Source: Flavobacterium sp. KJJ
GTDB taxonomy: Bacteria; Bacteroidota; Bacteroidia; Flavobacteriales; Flavobacteriaceae
Assembly: GCF_000708595.2 (NCBI RefSeq)
Contig: NZ_JARP01000004.1
Span: forward strand, 124,001-188,000
Direction of reading: 5' to 3'
DNA: 64,000 nucleotides
Shown here in pieces: positions 43,043-52,700 of this stretch (positions are counted from its first letter, which is position 1; the number at the start of each line of letters is the position of its first letter). Made by a program: the position numbers and the translations under genes. A model generated the notes under the pieces. It had not been told where the DNA came from. It saw nothing but the letters and a program-made list of their open reading frames with translations, and made no database searches.

Positions 43043-43444
43043 ATGGAAACACAAAACAACCAAAATTACGACCAAAACAATCGGAATTTTAACAATCAAG
43101 ATCAAGAGAATTTGATTGAAGAAGAAAAAAGAGCTGCTAATGAAAATATTCAAGAAGAAGATCTCCATCAAAATCAAGAAGAATTTATTGATGATGTCAA
43201 CCATCAAACTAATGACTTCAATAGAAATGAAAATCTTCCAAATGAGCCCGTTTTGAATGGAGAAAATCAAATTACAAATGATCTTGATCCAGATGAATTT
43301 GATGATGATGATTTAGAAGAAGATGGTGATCTTGATGATGAAGATTTAGAAGACGATGACGATTTAGATGACGTTGATGAGGATTTAAACTTAAGCGAAG
43401 TTTCTCACGATCCTTTTCCAGGTGTTAATCCAGATAGATTCTAA
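43043..43444 (+). CDS. Highly acidic Asp/Glu-rich protein
   Basis: A 133-aa protein with an N-terminal Asn/Gln-rich half (METQNNQNYDQNNRNFNNQD) and a very acidic middle (DPDEFDDDDLEEDGDLDDED and onward), ending LSEVSHDPFPGVNPDRF. No transmembrane, signal or catalytic motif. It may be a disordered buffer or chaperone-like protein or bind the basic 49-aa protein encoded before it (inference). Codon choice is regular, supporting a real gene. Confidence 0.65.
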   Translation: METQNNQNYDQNNRNFNNQDQENLIEEEKRAANENIQEEDLHQNQEEFIDDVNHQTNDFNRNENLPNEPVLNGENQITNDLDPDEFDDDDLEEDGDLDDEDLEDDDDLDDVDEDLNLSEVSHDPFPGVNPDRF

Positions 43445-43466
43445 AATATTATGTCAAAATATAGAC

Positions 43467-43500
43467 AATAACCGTTAAGCTAATTACTTAACGGTTATTT
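43467..43500 (+). terminator. Terminator of the basic/acidic protein pair
   Basis: AATAACCGTTAAG (43467-43479) pairs with CTTAACGGTTATT (43487-43499), then T-rich sequence. Confidence 0.8.
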
Positions 43501-43631
43501 TATTATCCAGTGTTTTCATCTTAATTGTATAACAAAAAACCAAAACTATATAACCGCTCTAAAATTGAATTAGGTTAATTTTAAAATTATTGATTTTAAG
43601 AGAATAAAATTGATTTAGAACGACAAAGTAT

Positions 43632-44030
43632 ATGGATATTACAACACAAATAATCTGGTTATTTATTTTAGCTATTCCAATAGCATGTATAAGCTGGACT
43701 GTTACGCATGAAGAAATTTTTAAAGAACCTCGAGAATGGTGCGTAAACCATTCAAAAAATGACCGATTTTTATTATCCAGAAAAGTTTTTTATCTCTTTA
43801 CCTGCGAGTATTGTTTTAGCCATTACATAACTATTTTCTTTTTGTTTTTATGCGAATATAAACTTTTGTTAAATGACTGGAGAGGCTATGTTTTGGCAGG
43901 GTTCTCGCTGGTATTTGTAGCAAATGCCTATATGAGTCTTTTTGCTTTGCTTAGGCAGGCTATAAAAAAAGAAAAGGTAGAAATTGAAAAAATAGAAAAT
44001 GAAACAGATAGTGAAAAACTATCTTCATAA
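43632..44030 (+). CDS. Hypothetical membrane protein with CxxC-type motif
   Basis: A 132-aa protein with hydrophobic segments near residues 5-24, 53-76 and 84-106. TCEYCFSHY is placed where DUF1360-like proteins have a conserved Cys-rich motif before a membrane span. The C-terminus is Glu/Lys rich (KKEKVEIEKIENETDSEK). The function is unknown. It stands 33 nt before the next small gene. Confidence 0.6.
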   Translation: MDITTQIIWLFILAIPIACISWTVTHEEIFKEPREWCVNHSKNDRFLLSRKVFYLFTCEYCFSHYITIFFLFLCEYKLLLNDWRGYVLAGFSLVFVANAYMSLFALLRQAIKKEKVEIEKIENETDSEKLSS

Positions 44031-44063
44031 ATATAATTAAGTATAATCAAACAAATTACAATC

Positions 44064-44345
44064 ATGGAAAATTTAAATTTCATAGACCCATTATTACACG
44101 GAATTGTTCCTGAAGCTTTAGAAAATAAAACATTAAATTTATCAGTTAAACAATTGGCTTGTGCTGGAGTAAGTACTTTAGTAATTGGGGCAGTCTTAAA
44201 AAAGGCTGGCCAAAATAAAACAGGCGCTTTTGTTGCAAGTCTTGCACTTCCTTTATTAGCTTCTGCTTTTTACAAAAAATACAAAAATAGAATTTCAGAT
44301 ACAAGTCAAGATATCCACCATAGCGGTATTGAATACAATCATTAA
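44064..44345 (+). CDS. Hypothetical small hydrophobic protein
   Basis: A 93-aa protein. Two moderately hydrophobic helices (LACAGVSTLVIGAVLKKAG and AFVASLALPLLASAFYKKY) suggest membrane association or a helical hairpin. The C-terminus is polar with His residues. No family recognised. Followed by a strong terminator. Confidence 0.6.
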   Translation: MENLNFIDPLLHGIVPEALENKTLNLSVKQLACAGVSTLVIGAVLKKAGQNKTGAFVASLALPLLASAFYKKYKNRISDTSQDIHHSGIEYNH

Positions 44346-44365
44346 AACGGAATAAAAATTATAAG

Positions 44366-44414
44366 AAAGCATTTCTATAATCACACTTGTGATATTTAGA
44401 AATGCTTTTTTTTT
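44366..44414 (+). terminator. Strong terminator after the 93-aa gene
   Basis: A 12-bp outer stem AAAGCATTTCTA (44366-44377) with TAGAAATGCTTT (44397-44408), an inner ATCAC/GTGAT stem, and a T run. Confidence 0.85.
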
Positions 44415-44441
44415 ATGCAAATTCCAGATTCCAACAAAAAA

Positions 44442-44465
44442 GCCTATATCTCTATAGGCCTTTTT
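44442..44465 (-). terminator. Terminator of the SpoIIAA-like gene
   Basis: GCCTATA (44442-44448) pairs with TATAGGC (44453-44459). A runs on the left read as U on the minus strand; T residues follow on the right, so it may work both ways. Confidence 0.65.
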
Positions 44466-44512
44466 TATATTTGTATGTTTGGTTTAAAGACTAGTTTTAA
44501 AACTACGGTATT

Positions 44513-44887
44513 TTATTTAACCTCAATATTTCCTTCAACCCAATTTAAAGCTCTATTAAAGTCTAATTTTTTAAAACCTTTAAATTCTCCTGGAACCACA
44601 TAACTAAATCCGTTTGTAAAAGAAATAATTTCTTCTGAATCTGTAATTATCGCAGCTCTGTTCCATTTTCCCAGATGTTTTAATCCCAGTAACGCATCTT
44701 GAAGCCATGCACCGGCACTAAAGTTCTCAAGATCAGTATCAAGAACGAGCAAGAAATTAATTTCATTAGTCTGTTTTACTAAATGTTCGACCGCAGGAGT
44801 TACTACAGTAAGGAAATCATTTTTTGTTACTTCTGCTAATGCTCTAAAAGCAACTATATTATCTGCTGTGTCAATTTGATGTATCAT
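44513..44887 (-). CDS. SpoIIAA-like (DUF3478) protein
   Basis: A 124-aa protein with the STAS-like/SpoIIAA-like fold pattern (INFLLVLDTDLENFSAGAWLQD, WNRAAIITDSEEIISFTNGF and PGEFKGFKKLDFNRALNWVE). The family has no known enzymatic residue and may bind lipid or partner proteins. This gene is not linked to the rsb module at the window start. Monocistronic. Confidence 0.75.
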   Translation of the reverse strand: MIHQIDTADNIVAFRALAEVTKNDFLTVVTPAVEHLVKQTNEINFLLVLDTDLENFSAGAWLQDALLGLKHLGKWNRAAIITDSEEIISFTNGFSYVVPGEFKGFKKLDFNRALNWVEGNIEVK

Positions 44888-45197
44888 GATATTTTTTAAT
44901 TTTTGAAAGTTAGTAAAGACGGTTAAAATGATTTCGCATTTTAATAATTGTCTATCAAAAGTAGTTCAAGAATACAATTGATTCTTTATATCATCTCAAC
45001 CTATTTTTATAAAATAACTATGTTTTTTTTTAAAGTCTAAGTTACTGAGACAATGAGTTACTAAATATCAATTGACGCTTCTTTCTTTTATTTTTTTTGA
45101 AGTAGATATTAGAAAAGGGATAATACAAGTACGAGCAGTAAAAATATCTTTTTCATAATTTTTGTTTTGATGTTGAAACTCCTGTATCTGTTTTTAT
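44888..45197. other. Intergenic region with a 15-codon signal-like frame
   Basis: 310 nt, AT-rich. On the minus strand at 45109-45156 there is MKKIFLLLVLVLSLF followed by TAA: a signal-peptide-like sequence without a mature part. It may be a remnant of a lost secreted gene, a very short membrane peptide, or chance. No other feature seen. Confidence 0.3.
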
Positions 45198-45848
45198 TTA
45201 TTTACTGAAATCATAACTTAAGGAAGCTCCAAGTCCAAATTGAAATGTTGATGCATAATCAGTAACTGCCAATGGGCCAAAATAGTAGTCCCAATAATAG
45301 TCATATCCAACAGCTGCCGACATAGATTGCAAATATGCATGAAGATTAATTGACAATGGCGAATTAGTTTTTACTTTTACACCCGCTTTAACTTCCCAGG
45401 CAAAGTAAGTACCGCTGCCGCTCTGTGGCGTTTCAAGAATCGAAATCCCTGCACCGGCTCCTATAAATGGAATTGCTTTTTGAGAACTTGATCCGAAATA
45501 ATAGGTGTAATCTGCTAATATATAATTAATTGCACCTTTATCATCTCCGGCATTAAGCTGAGTCCCAGGAGGAATGGTACCGTTATTTAAGGCAATCTTT
45601 GTGTACAAAGGCATATTTGTATCAAATCTGTTATATTTTAATTCAATTGATTGGTTGTCAATAAAAAAATATTCGAGACCTAATCCATACTCAAAACCGT
45701 CTTCTACTTTTGCATACGAATTGTCAAAATCTACTTTGTCTGAAAAGGTATAACCTCCATATAAATTAAGCAAAAATGACTGGGCACTTTGGGCTGACAT
45801 TGCCAGCGAAAAGAAAAAAACAACGAATAATACATGATACTTTTTCAT
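45198..45848 (-). CDS. Outer-membrane beta-barrel protein (OmpW/OMP_b-brl-like)
   Basis: A 216-aa protein with a signal peptide (MKKYHVLFVVFFFSLAMSAQ) and alternating aromatic/hydrophobic strands typical of 8-strand barrels: NLYGGYTFSDKVDFD, LGLEYFFIDNQSIELKYNRF and FQFGLGASLSYDF, which ends the protein with an aromatic residue near the C-terminus. The exact family (OmpW-like versus general OMP_b-brl) is uncertain. It is exported to the outer membrane; the substrate, if any, is unknown. Confidence 0.75.
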   Translation of the reverse strand: MKKYHVLFVVFFFSLAMSAQSAQSFLLNLYGGYTFSDKVDFDNSYAKVEDGFEYGLGLEYFFIDNQSIELKYNRFDTNMPLYTKIALNNGTIPPGTQLNAGDDKGAINYILADYTYYFGSSSQKAIPFIGAGAGISILETPQSGSGTYFAWEVKAGVKVKTNSPLSINLHAYLQSMSAAVGYDYYWDYYFGPLAVTDYASTFQFGLGASLSYDFSK

Positions 45849-46396
45849 AATTTTTGATTTTTTAATTTGTTTAATAAATGGTTTATAAGTATTATTAAAA
45901 CTTCTTCTTTTGTTTTAAATTAAATCAAGTCTTCATCAATTAAATTTCACGAATCTTTCGATTGCAGTATTGCCGAAAATTTTTATTAGAGCAAATATCT
46001 AGCACTGAAGAAGTCCTCCTTAAGCTGAGTAATTTATTTTTCATCATTTGCTTTTTTAGTTAGGCAAATTAATTCTTGGTAAAATGAGGAAGATCAATTC
46101 TACAAACCATAAGAATTTTAATAGACTTTTTCACGTGTATTAAAACTGGCTCAAAGCTATTTATAAAATAAAAACAGACATATGACATATTGAATTTTAA
46201 TGGTTTCAAATTATAAAATGAAACCATTTAATGTGCTTTTTTGTCAATTAATAACACGTTCGAAACAAAAAAAATCCTACAAAAACAATTGCTATATATT
46301 TGATTTACATATATTTGTAATAGTATTAATACTACATAACCAAAAATTTATTCATTACAAATGAATTAAATCTTATTAACTTAAATCCTAATTATT
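45849..46396. other. Divergent intergenic region with hairpin and promoter
   Basis: 548 nt without a supported gene. A 9-bp hairpin AATGGTTTC (46199-46207) with GAAACCATT (46220-46228) lies in it. The promoter of the MBL gene is annotated separately. Nothing else is clear. Confidence 0.45.
46288..46317 (+). promoter_or_regulatory. Bacteroidota-type promoter of the MBL hydrolase gene
   Basis: TTG (46288-46290), 19 nt, then TATATTTG (46310-46317): a textbook -33/-7 pair. Transcription from about 46323 leaves a leader of about 74 nt. A second TATATTTG at 46295-46302 lacks a matching TTG. Confidence 0.7.
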
Positions 46397-47713
46397 ATGG
46401 CAGACGTTTACAAAGTTGTTACCAGTCTTTATGCTGATGTTTATAAAAATATTGGAACAGATGGAAAACCTAAATCAAAAAACAACACGATTCTTATGGG
46501 TTCATTCGTTAAAATTTTACCCGAAGAAAATGCAAACTGGCAAAAAGTGTATGCTTTTAGCAAAGAAGGCTGGATTGATAAAACTTGTATTGGCCTCTCG
46601 CCTTCCTTAAAATGTTTTTATGTTGATGTTGGACAAGGAGACGGTGCTTTGCTTGAAGTTGGAAATGATGAAAACGGATTAAAAATTATCATTGACGGAG
46701 GACCAAATGATAATTTGAGCCGTTACTTAAGCAAATGGCAATACAAATATTACTTTGACAATAACAAAAAAGTTCACATTGATTACATATTCGTAAGTCA
46801 TTTTGATAAGGATCATTATCAAGGATTAATTGATATTATTAATGATGAACATTATACCATTGGAACTATTTTTCATAACGGAATAGCAAAATTCAATAAT
46901 GAAAAAATCAATTTTCCGAAATTAGAATACAATTCTGAACTCGGAAAAAAATTCAAACACGAAGGCGAATATTATTTAGAAACCTGCTTTGGGACTTTGG
47001 ACGAATTCAACGCTTTGAAAATTAAAGGCGGTATGCTGGATCTACAGGAAAAATTTCTCGGTGCTGTAAACAATGCCAAACTTCAAGGCCGACTCGATAA
47101 TTTTAAGCGAATTGATCATACAAGTGCAATACCTGTAAAAAACATTAATGCTAAAGATTTTAAGATTGAGGTTCTAGGTCCTGTAACTTCACAAATTAAT
47201 GGCAAATTGGCCTATAAATATTTTGATGATGAAGCGCACACCATTAACGGTCATAGCATTGTACTGAAAATTAGCTACGGCAACCGTTCATTTTTATATG
47301 GAGGCGATTTGAATATTCCGGCAGAAGATCATTTGCTCAAGCATTATCAAAATACAAATCCGTTTGAAGTTGACGTGGCAAAATCCTGTCATCATGGAGC
47401 TTCTGAATTTACAACCGATTTTATGGATAAGGTAAATCCGTATGCAACGGTAATTTCCTCTGGAGACAATGAATCGTATTCGCACCCAAGAGCTGATGCT
47501 ATTGGCTGTGCGGGAAAATATACGAAATCTAAAAGACCTCTTGTATTTTCGACCGAATTAGCGCGTTCTGTCTCTGACAGTTCAACCAAAATAAAATACG
47601 GAATGATTAATTTAAGATGCGATGGCGATAATATAATCATGGCACAAATGAAAGAGGCTGTAAGCAGCGGAAGCGTTTGGGATTTATACGAACAGAGTTT
47701 TTTTAATGATTGA
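46397..47713 (+). CDS. MBL-fold metallohydrolase with N-terminal SH3-like domain (ComEC/Rec2 C-domain type)
   Basis: A 438-aa protein. Residues 1-65 resemble a bacterial SH3 (YKVVTSLYADVYKNIG, then GSFVKILPEENANWQKV and EGWIDKTC). The metallo-beta-lactamase domain starts at about 72 (FYVDVGQGDGALLEVG), with metal motifs VSHFDKDHYQGL, GGDLNIPAEDHLL and SCHHGASEF. There is no signal peptide and no transmembrane part, so it is a soluble relative of the ComEC nuclease-like domain rather than a DNA-uptake channel. Substrate unknown; nucleotide or phosphodiester hydrolysis is possible. It stands alone, with its own promoter. Confidence 0.85.
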   Translation: MADVYKVVTSLYADVYKNIGTDGKPKSKNNTILMGSFVKILPEENANWQKVYAFSKEGWIDKTCIGLSPSLKCFYVDVGQGDGALLEVGNDENGLKIIIDGGPNDNLSRYLSKWQYKYYFDNNKKVHIDYIFVSHFDKDHYQGLIDIINDEHYTIGTIFHNGIAKFNNEKINFPKLEYNSELGKKFKHEGEYYLETCFGTLDEFNALKIKGGMLDLQEKFLGAVNNAKLQGRLDNFKRIDHTSAIPVKNINAKDFKIEVLGPVTSQINGKLAYKYFDDEAHTINGHSIVLKISYGNRSFLYGGDLNIPAEDHLLKHYQNTNPFEVDVAKSCHHGASEFTTDFMDKVNPYATVISSGDNESYSHPRADAIGCAGKYTKSKRPLVFSTELARSVSDSSTKIKYGMINLRCDGDNIIMAQMKEAVSSGSVWDLYEQSFFND

Positions 47714-47947
47714 TTTGGTTCAGGTTTGAAGTTTCAGGTTTAAAGTTTCAGGTTTCAGGTTTGCCATTTGTTGTGAATTTAAACGCAAAGTCCGCAAGGT
47801 TTTTATAAAGGTTAATTTTTAGAAACGCTAAGTTCGCAAAGCTTTGGGTCTTTTATGTTTGTAAAAACAATTTAAATTAAAAAATCTTTGCCAACCATGT
47901 GTTAAAAACCAGCTCAATTCAAGTCGCATTTGAACCTGAAACTTTAA
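47714..47947. repeat. CAGGTTT-rich and GCAAAG-rich repeats after the MBL gene
   Basis: Tandem imperfect copies of GTTTCAGGTTT lie at 47720-47762. A facing partner (GAACCTGAAACTTTAAAC, about 47931-47948) gives an overall inverted layout. Between them, about 47776-47855 has GCAAAG-type sequence related to 27513 and 56185 but more diverged. Similar CAGGTTT-type sequence (GAAACCTGAAACCT) is at 56043-56056. Confidence 0.5.
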
Positions 47948-47962
47948 ACAAAAAAACAAAAG

Positions 47963-47988
47963 CCTGTCTCTTTCGAAACAGGTTTTTT
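47963..47988 (-). terminator. Terminator of the susCD operon
   Basis: CCTGT (47963-47967) pairs with ACAGG (47978-47982), part of a slightly bulged stem, flanked by A and T runs; likely bidirectional. Confidence 0.72.
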
Positions 47989-48019
47989 GTAAAAAAATAA
48001 AAAATAAACTAACACAAAC

Positions 48020-49789
48020 TTAATTGTATCCTTGATTTTGTGTAAACTCTTTCGTTACATCTATCGTTGACTGCGGAATTGGGAAAACTCTTCTGAAAGG
48101 CTGAGAAGCAGGTTTAGCAGTTCCTGGCAAATCAAATTTTCCAAAACGAATCATTTGAGGTCTTCTGTATAATTCCCAGTATAATTCGAAACCTATTTCG
48201 TTATACAATTGTGTAACATCTAATGATGTTAGTGCTTTTCCTGGCGCGCTTGCATATAATGATTCTCTTTTTCTGCTGGTACGCAATTTGTTTAAATCAT
48301 CCATTGCTAAAGCTGTATTTCCTTTTCTGAAATACGCTTCTGCTCTCATGGTGTAAATTCCACCTAAACGATACAATGGAATATCAACATTACTGTTACC
48401 GTTTCCTCCTTCTGGATCAAATTCATATTTAAAAATACGAGCACCTTGATTGATTTCGTTTTGAGCAAAAACGGCTTGAGAAGGATTTTTAAATGTTAAT
48501 GATGGTGTAAAATCCATTCTGGTTGTAGTGCTTTTTTCCATATACAATGGAGAAACTTTGATACGGCCATTAACCATTTCTAACGATCCAGAAGCCAATA
48601 ATATTGGTCCGTATTGTGGTCCTGCAACGATTCCTCTTGTAAAGTGGAACCAAGGCAAATTAGCACTTTTAGGTACAATATCTGTTGCAGGAACACTTGG
48701 AGTTGTTCCGTCGTTTGTAAACCAAGTTCCATCTGCGTATTGATATGCTTGATTAAATCTTGGGTCATCATGATTATTATCCCAAGTAGCGTAAAATTCT
48801 GGAGTTGTACAAGCCGCATTTGTCCCTCTGTTTGCTGCAGATGTTCTTTGGTTACGCTCCATAGATACATAAGCAAAACTGTTTGAACCATTTCGTATGT
48901 AATCTATCTTTTGAGAAATCGCAAAAATAAGCTCTGTTCCCGTATTATTATCTCTAGCAAAGTTTTTAAAATAATTGCTTTCTAAAGTATATTTTCCTGA
49001 ATTGATCAACAATGAAGTGTAATAAATAACACGATCCATATCTGTTCCTCCTCCGCTTACTGCAGGTTCATTAAAATTGAAGTTTGAAGTCGCATTAAAA
49101 CGATCTTTAAATACGGCACGATTCAAATACATAGTACTTAAAAAACCATACGCTGCCTGTTTTGTAAATCTTCCAGTGTGGGTTTGCTGCTGGCCAACAT
49201 CAGCCAAATCAGGCAATAAAGCTTCAACATCTGTAATTAATTTATCAATTTGAGTATCTGCTTTTAAAATTTGCAAAGGTGCATTTGGATTTAAAGGATC
49301 TCTGTATGGCGCTTGTCCGTACAAATCTAAAGTCGTATATAAATAATACGCTAAAAGAGCTTTTGATTCAGCAAGAAACAATTTCTTTTCCGGAATTGAA
49401 CTTTCTTCAGCAGACTGAATTGCGGTTAATGAACGTGTAATTCCGTTTGTTAATTTATTCCAGTTGTCTCCCACAATTGCATTATCAGATTTCCATGTAA
49501 ATTCATGCATGTCTCTCCATTTTCCTCCATCTCCCCAGTCACTTCCGCGAGTTGGCAAAATAGCTTCGTCTGTCGTGTATTCCTGTAAAGAAAAAACGCC
49601 TCCGTGATCTACAAAAGTTCCATCTCCAAGTCTGTCGTAAGCCGCCGCCAAAGCTCCAGCAGGATTAGAAGCATTTTCTCCTAATACTTCATCTAAAACA
49701 ACTTCGTCAAGATCTGTACAGCTTGCAAATAAAAAGATGCAAGAGAATAATGTGATTAATTTTATACTAAAAAATGTATTTGTCTTCAT
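48020..49789 (-). CDS. susD: SusD-like outer-membrane lipoprotein
   Basis: A 589-aa SusD/RagB lipoprotein. The signal and lipobox are at the start (SCIFLFASCTDLDEV). TPR-like helices and the RagB/SusD C-terminal pattern follow (YRLGGIYTMRAEAYFRKGNT, then LTSLDVTQLYNEIGFELYWE and RRPQMIRFGKFDLPG). It forms the surface lid of the SusC channel and binds the substrate. It follows susC by 4 nt. The ligand is not a known polysaccharide from sequence. Confidence 0.94.
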   Translation of the reverse strand: MKTNTFFSIKLITLFSCIFLFASCTDLDEVVLDEVLGENASNPAGALAAAYDRLGDGTFVDHGGVFSLQEYTTDEAILPTRGSDWGDGGKWRDMHEFTWKSDNAIVGDNWNKLTNGITRSLTAIQSAEESSIPEKKLFLAESKALLAYYLYTTLDLYGQAPYRDPLNPNAPLQILKADTQIDKLITDVEALLPDLADVGQQQTHTGRFTKQAAYGFLSTMYLNRAVFKDRFNATSNFNFNEPAVSGGGTDMDRVIYYTSLLINSGKYTLESNYFKNFARDNNTGTELIFAISQKIDYIRNGSNSFAYVSMERNQRTSAANRGTNAACTTPEFYATWDNNHDDPRFNQAYQYADGTWFTNDGTTPSVPATDIVPKSANLPWFHFTRGIVAGPQYGPILLASGSLEMVNGRIKVSPLYMEKSTTTRMDFTPSLTFKNPSQAVFAQNEINQGARIFKYEFDPEGGNGNSNVDIPLYRLGGIYTMRAEAYFRKGNTALAMDDLNKLRTSRKRESLYASAPGKALTSLDVTQLYNEIGFELYWELYRRPQMIRFGKFDLPGTAKPASQPFRRVFPIPQSTIDVTKEFTQNQGYN

Positions 49790-49793
49790 AATA

Positions 49794-52700
49794 TTATAAT
49801 TTTAAAGTTGCTCCAAAACTGAATGTTCTAGAAGTTGGATAACTAGCGTAATCAATACCAATTGATTGGTTTCCTCCGTTTGATTTCGGACTGTTGATTA
49901 AAGGATCGTAACCAGAATAATTCGTAATCGTAATTAAGTTTTGTCCAGTAATGTAAAGCGTTAATCCGTTTAGCCAATTGATTCCTTTTAAATCAAAATT
50001 GTAACCAACGCGAGCTGTATTCAATCTAATAAAATCTGATTTTTCTAAGAAAAGAGTCGATAAAATTGGAGAGTTCGTAGCATTTGCTCCTGATTCATAA
50101 TAACCTGTAGCAACGTTTCTGTCAGATGCTAAGTTGTTTATGTTTAAGGCATTCAATCCTGTATTATTCAATAAGTAACCTCCCGTTTGACCGATGATAG
50201 AGAAAGAAAACGAAAAGTTTTTGTATCTCATATCACTATTAAATCCGTAGTAGAATGTTGGCAGCGCTCCTTCGATAATAATTCTGTCGCTGTTGTCAAT
50301 TTTTCCGTCTCCGTTTTGATCTTTAAAGATATTAGCGCCATTTGCATCAAAACCAATATGATCTAATAAATAGAATGAACCTGCAGCGTAACCACTTTTG
50401 TAGATATTTGCATTTACGCCTGATTGTCCAGGTCCTGAAATAGTTCCAGTTAAGATTTCTGAAACTGGCAAATCTTCAATTTTATTGTTTAAAGTTGCTC
50501 CGTTCATGTCGATGTTCCAAGAGAAATCTTTGTGATCAATTAATTTTGATCCTACCATAAATTCAAAACCTTTATTGATGATTTTTCCGTCGATGTTTGT
50601 CCAAATTGTAGTTGTTGGACTCAAAGCCTGTGAAGGAACATTCAAAATTGCATCAGTTGTTGTTTTGTTGAAATAATCTAAAGTTCCGTAGAATTTATCA
50701 TTCCAAAAACTAAAGTCCAAACCTAAGTTATATTGTGTTACAACTTCCCATTTTAAATCAGGATTAGGCGTTCTGTTTACTGAAATTCCGTTCACCAAAT
50801 TCAAATCATTGTACAAATAATATCCGTCAGCTCCAGATAATGAATAACTTGCCTGTGTGATTTTGTTTTCAACTTCCTGATTTCCTGTCTGACCCCAGCT
50901 CGCTCTTAATTTTAAATTGTTCAAAGCTTCTACATTTTCTAAGAAACTTTCTTTAGAAATATTCCAGCCTAAAGCAAATGAAGGAAAGTAACCGTATTTG
51001 TTATTTTTTCCGAAACGAGTCGAACCGTCTGCTCTCATAGAAGCCGTCAAAAGATATTTTTCGTTGAAAGTATAATTTAATCTTCCAAAATAAGACTGCA
51101 GTTCATTTTCCTGCGCATATCCAGAAACTCCAGATTGCGTACCAGCAAAACCAGGATTTATTGATGGCGCGATACCAACTCCTTGATTTGAAATACCGTC
51201 AATACTGAAAGCTGTTCCTGATCTTTCAAATTTTTGATATGAGAATCCGCCTAAAACTTCAAATTTGTGTTTGTCTAATAAAAGATTGTAAGTCAAATAA
51301 TGTTCGATCAAAGAGTTTTTAGAATCTAAATTATTTTGAACATATTTCCCTTTTGGATTCAAATCTGTCAAGTTTGGAAAAATAGTCGTGTTTCTTTCCG
51401 CTGTTGAACGGTCAAAACCAACATTCAATTTATATTCTAATCCGTCAACAATTCTAAGTGACGCTTCTAAGTTTCCTAAAACTCTTAAAGTGCGTGTTTG
51501 GTCATCATAAATACTCAGCAAATATGCTGGATTATAATGCGCATTCATGTTGAAGTTGGTGTAATTTCCGTTTGCATCAAAAACAGAACGCGTTGGGTTT
51601 GCCATTAATGTATGCACGATCAATTGTCCGTTAGAACCACCGTCATCACTTGTGGGAACTCCGTCATCTTTAGTTTCACTTGCAGTAAGATTCATTTTTA
51701 CTTTCAAACGTTTGTTGTCTAAAAACGATTCAGCAGCATTAATTCTACCCGACATACGTTTAAAATTACTATTTCTGATAATACCTTCCTGATTCATCTG
51801 AGCTGCAGAAGCGTAGTAATTTCCAGTTTCTGTTTGTTTAGAGAACGAAAGTGAATTATTTGTCGTGATTGCAGTTCTGTAAATTACATCCTGCCAATCT
51901 GTATTTCCTCCGTGATCGAATGCTGGGTCTTTAATCGCTTTTCTGTATTGATCTGCGCTTAAAACATCTAATTTGTTAGCAACATTCGAAATTCCTGTAT
52001 ACGAATCAAAAGTTAAAGTTCCTTCGCCTTTAGATCCTTTTTTTGTTGTAACCAAAACAACTCCGTTAGAACCTCTTGCTCCATAAATTGCTGCCGCAGA
52101 AGCATCTTTTAAAACCGTAATCGATTCGATATCACTGCTGTTCAAAAAGTTTAATGGATTTTTTGCCTGCGAACTTCCAAAACCTACGTTAGTTGCTGCA
52201 GGACTTACATCATCATTTGATAATGGCACACCATCTACAACAAATAAAGGTGTACTCCCGCTTCTGATAGATCCAACTCCACGAATGGTAACATTTACTC
52301 CAGCTCCCGGCTCACCGCTTGTGCTAACTACACGAACACCGGCTACTTTCCCTTGCAATAAATTGTCTGGAGAAATAACAGGGCCTTGTTTGAAATTTGC
52401 TGCTTCAAGCTGTGTAACTGCTCCGGTAACATCTTTTTTAGATTGTTTTCCGTAACCTACAACCAATACTTCATTTAACTCAGAAGTATTTGGCTCTAGC
52501 TGAATGGTCATAAAACCACTTTGAGCCGCAACTGTTTTGCTTTTATAGCCTAAATAAGAGATTTCGATTGTTTTGCCATCGCCAACAGTAATTTCGAATT
52601 CCCCATCAAAATTAGTAACTGTCGAGTTTGAAGAGCTTGTTTCCATGATTGTTGCACCCGGAATTGGCACTTTATTTTCGTCAACTACTTTTCCTTTTAT

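Noticed and set aside
43290..43390. GAT/GAA-rich stretch as a tandem DNA repeat
   Set aside because: It is explained by the Asp/Glu codons of the acidic protein and has no constant unit length.
46081..46150. Short frame MRKINSTNHKNFNRLFHVY in the gap before the MBL gene
   Set aside because: No conserved motif, far from the mapped promoter, and of a length expected by chance in AT-rich DNA.
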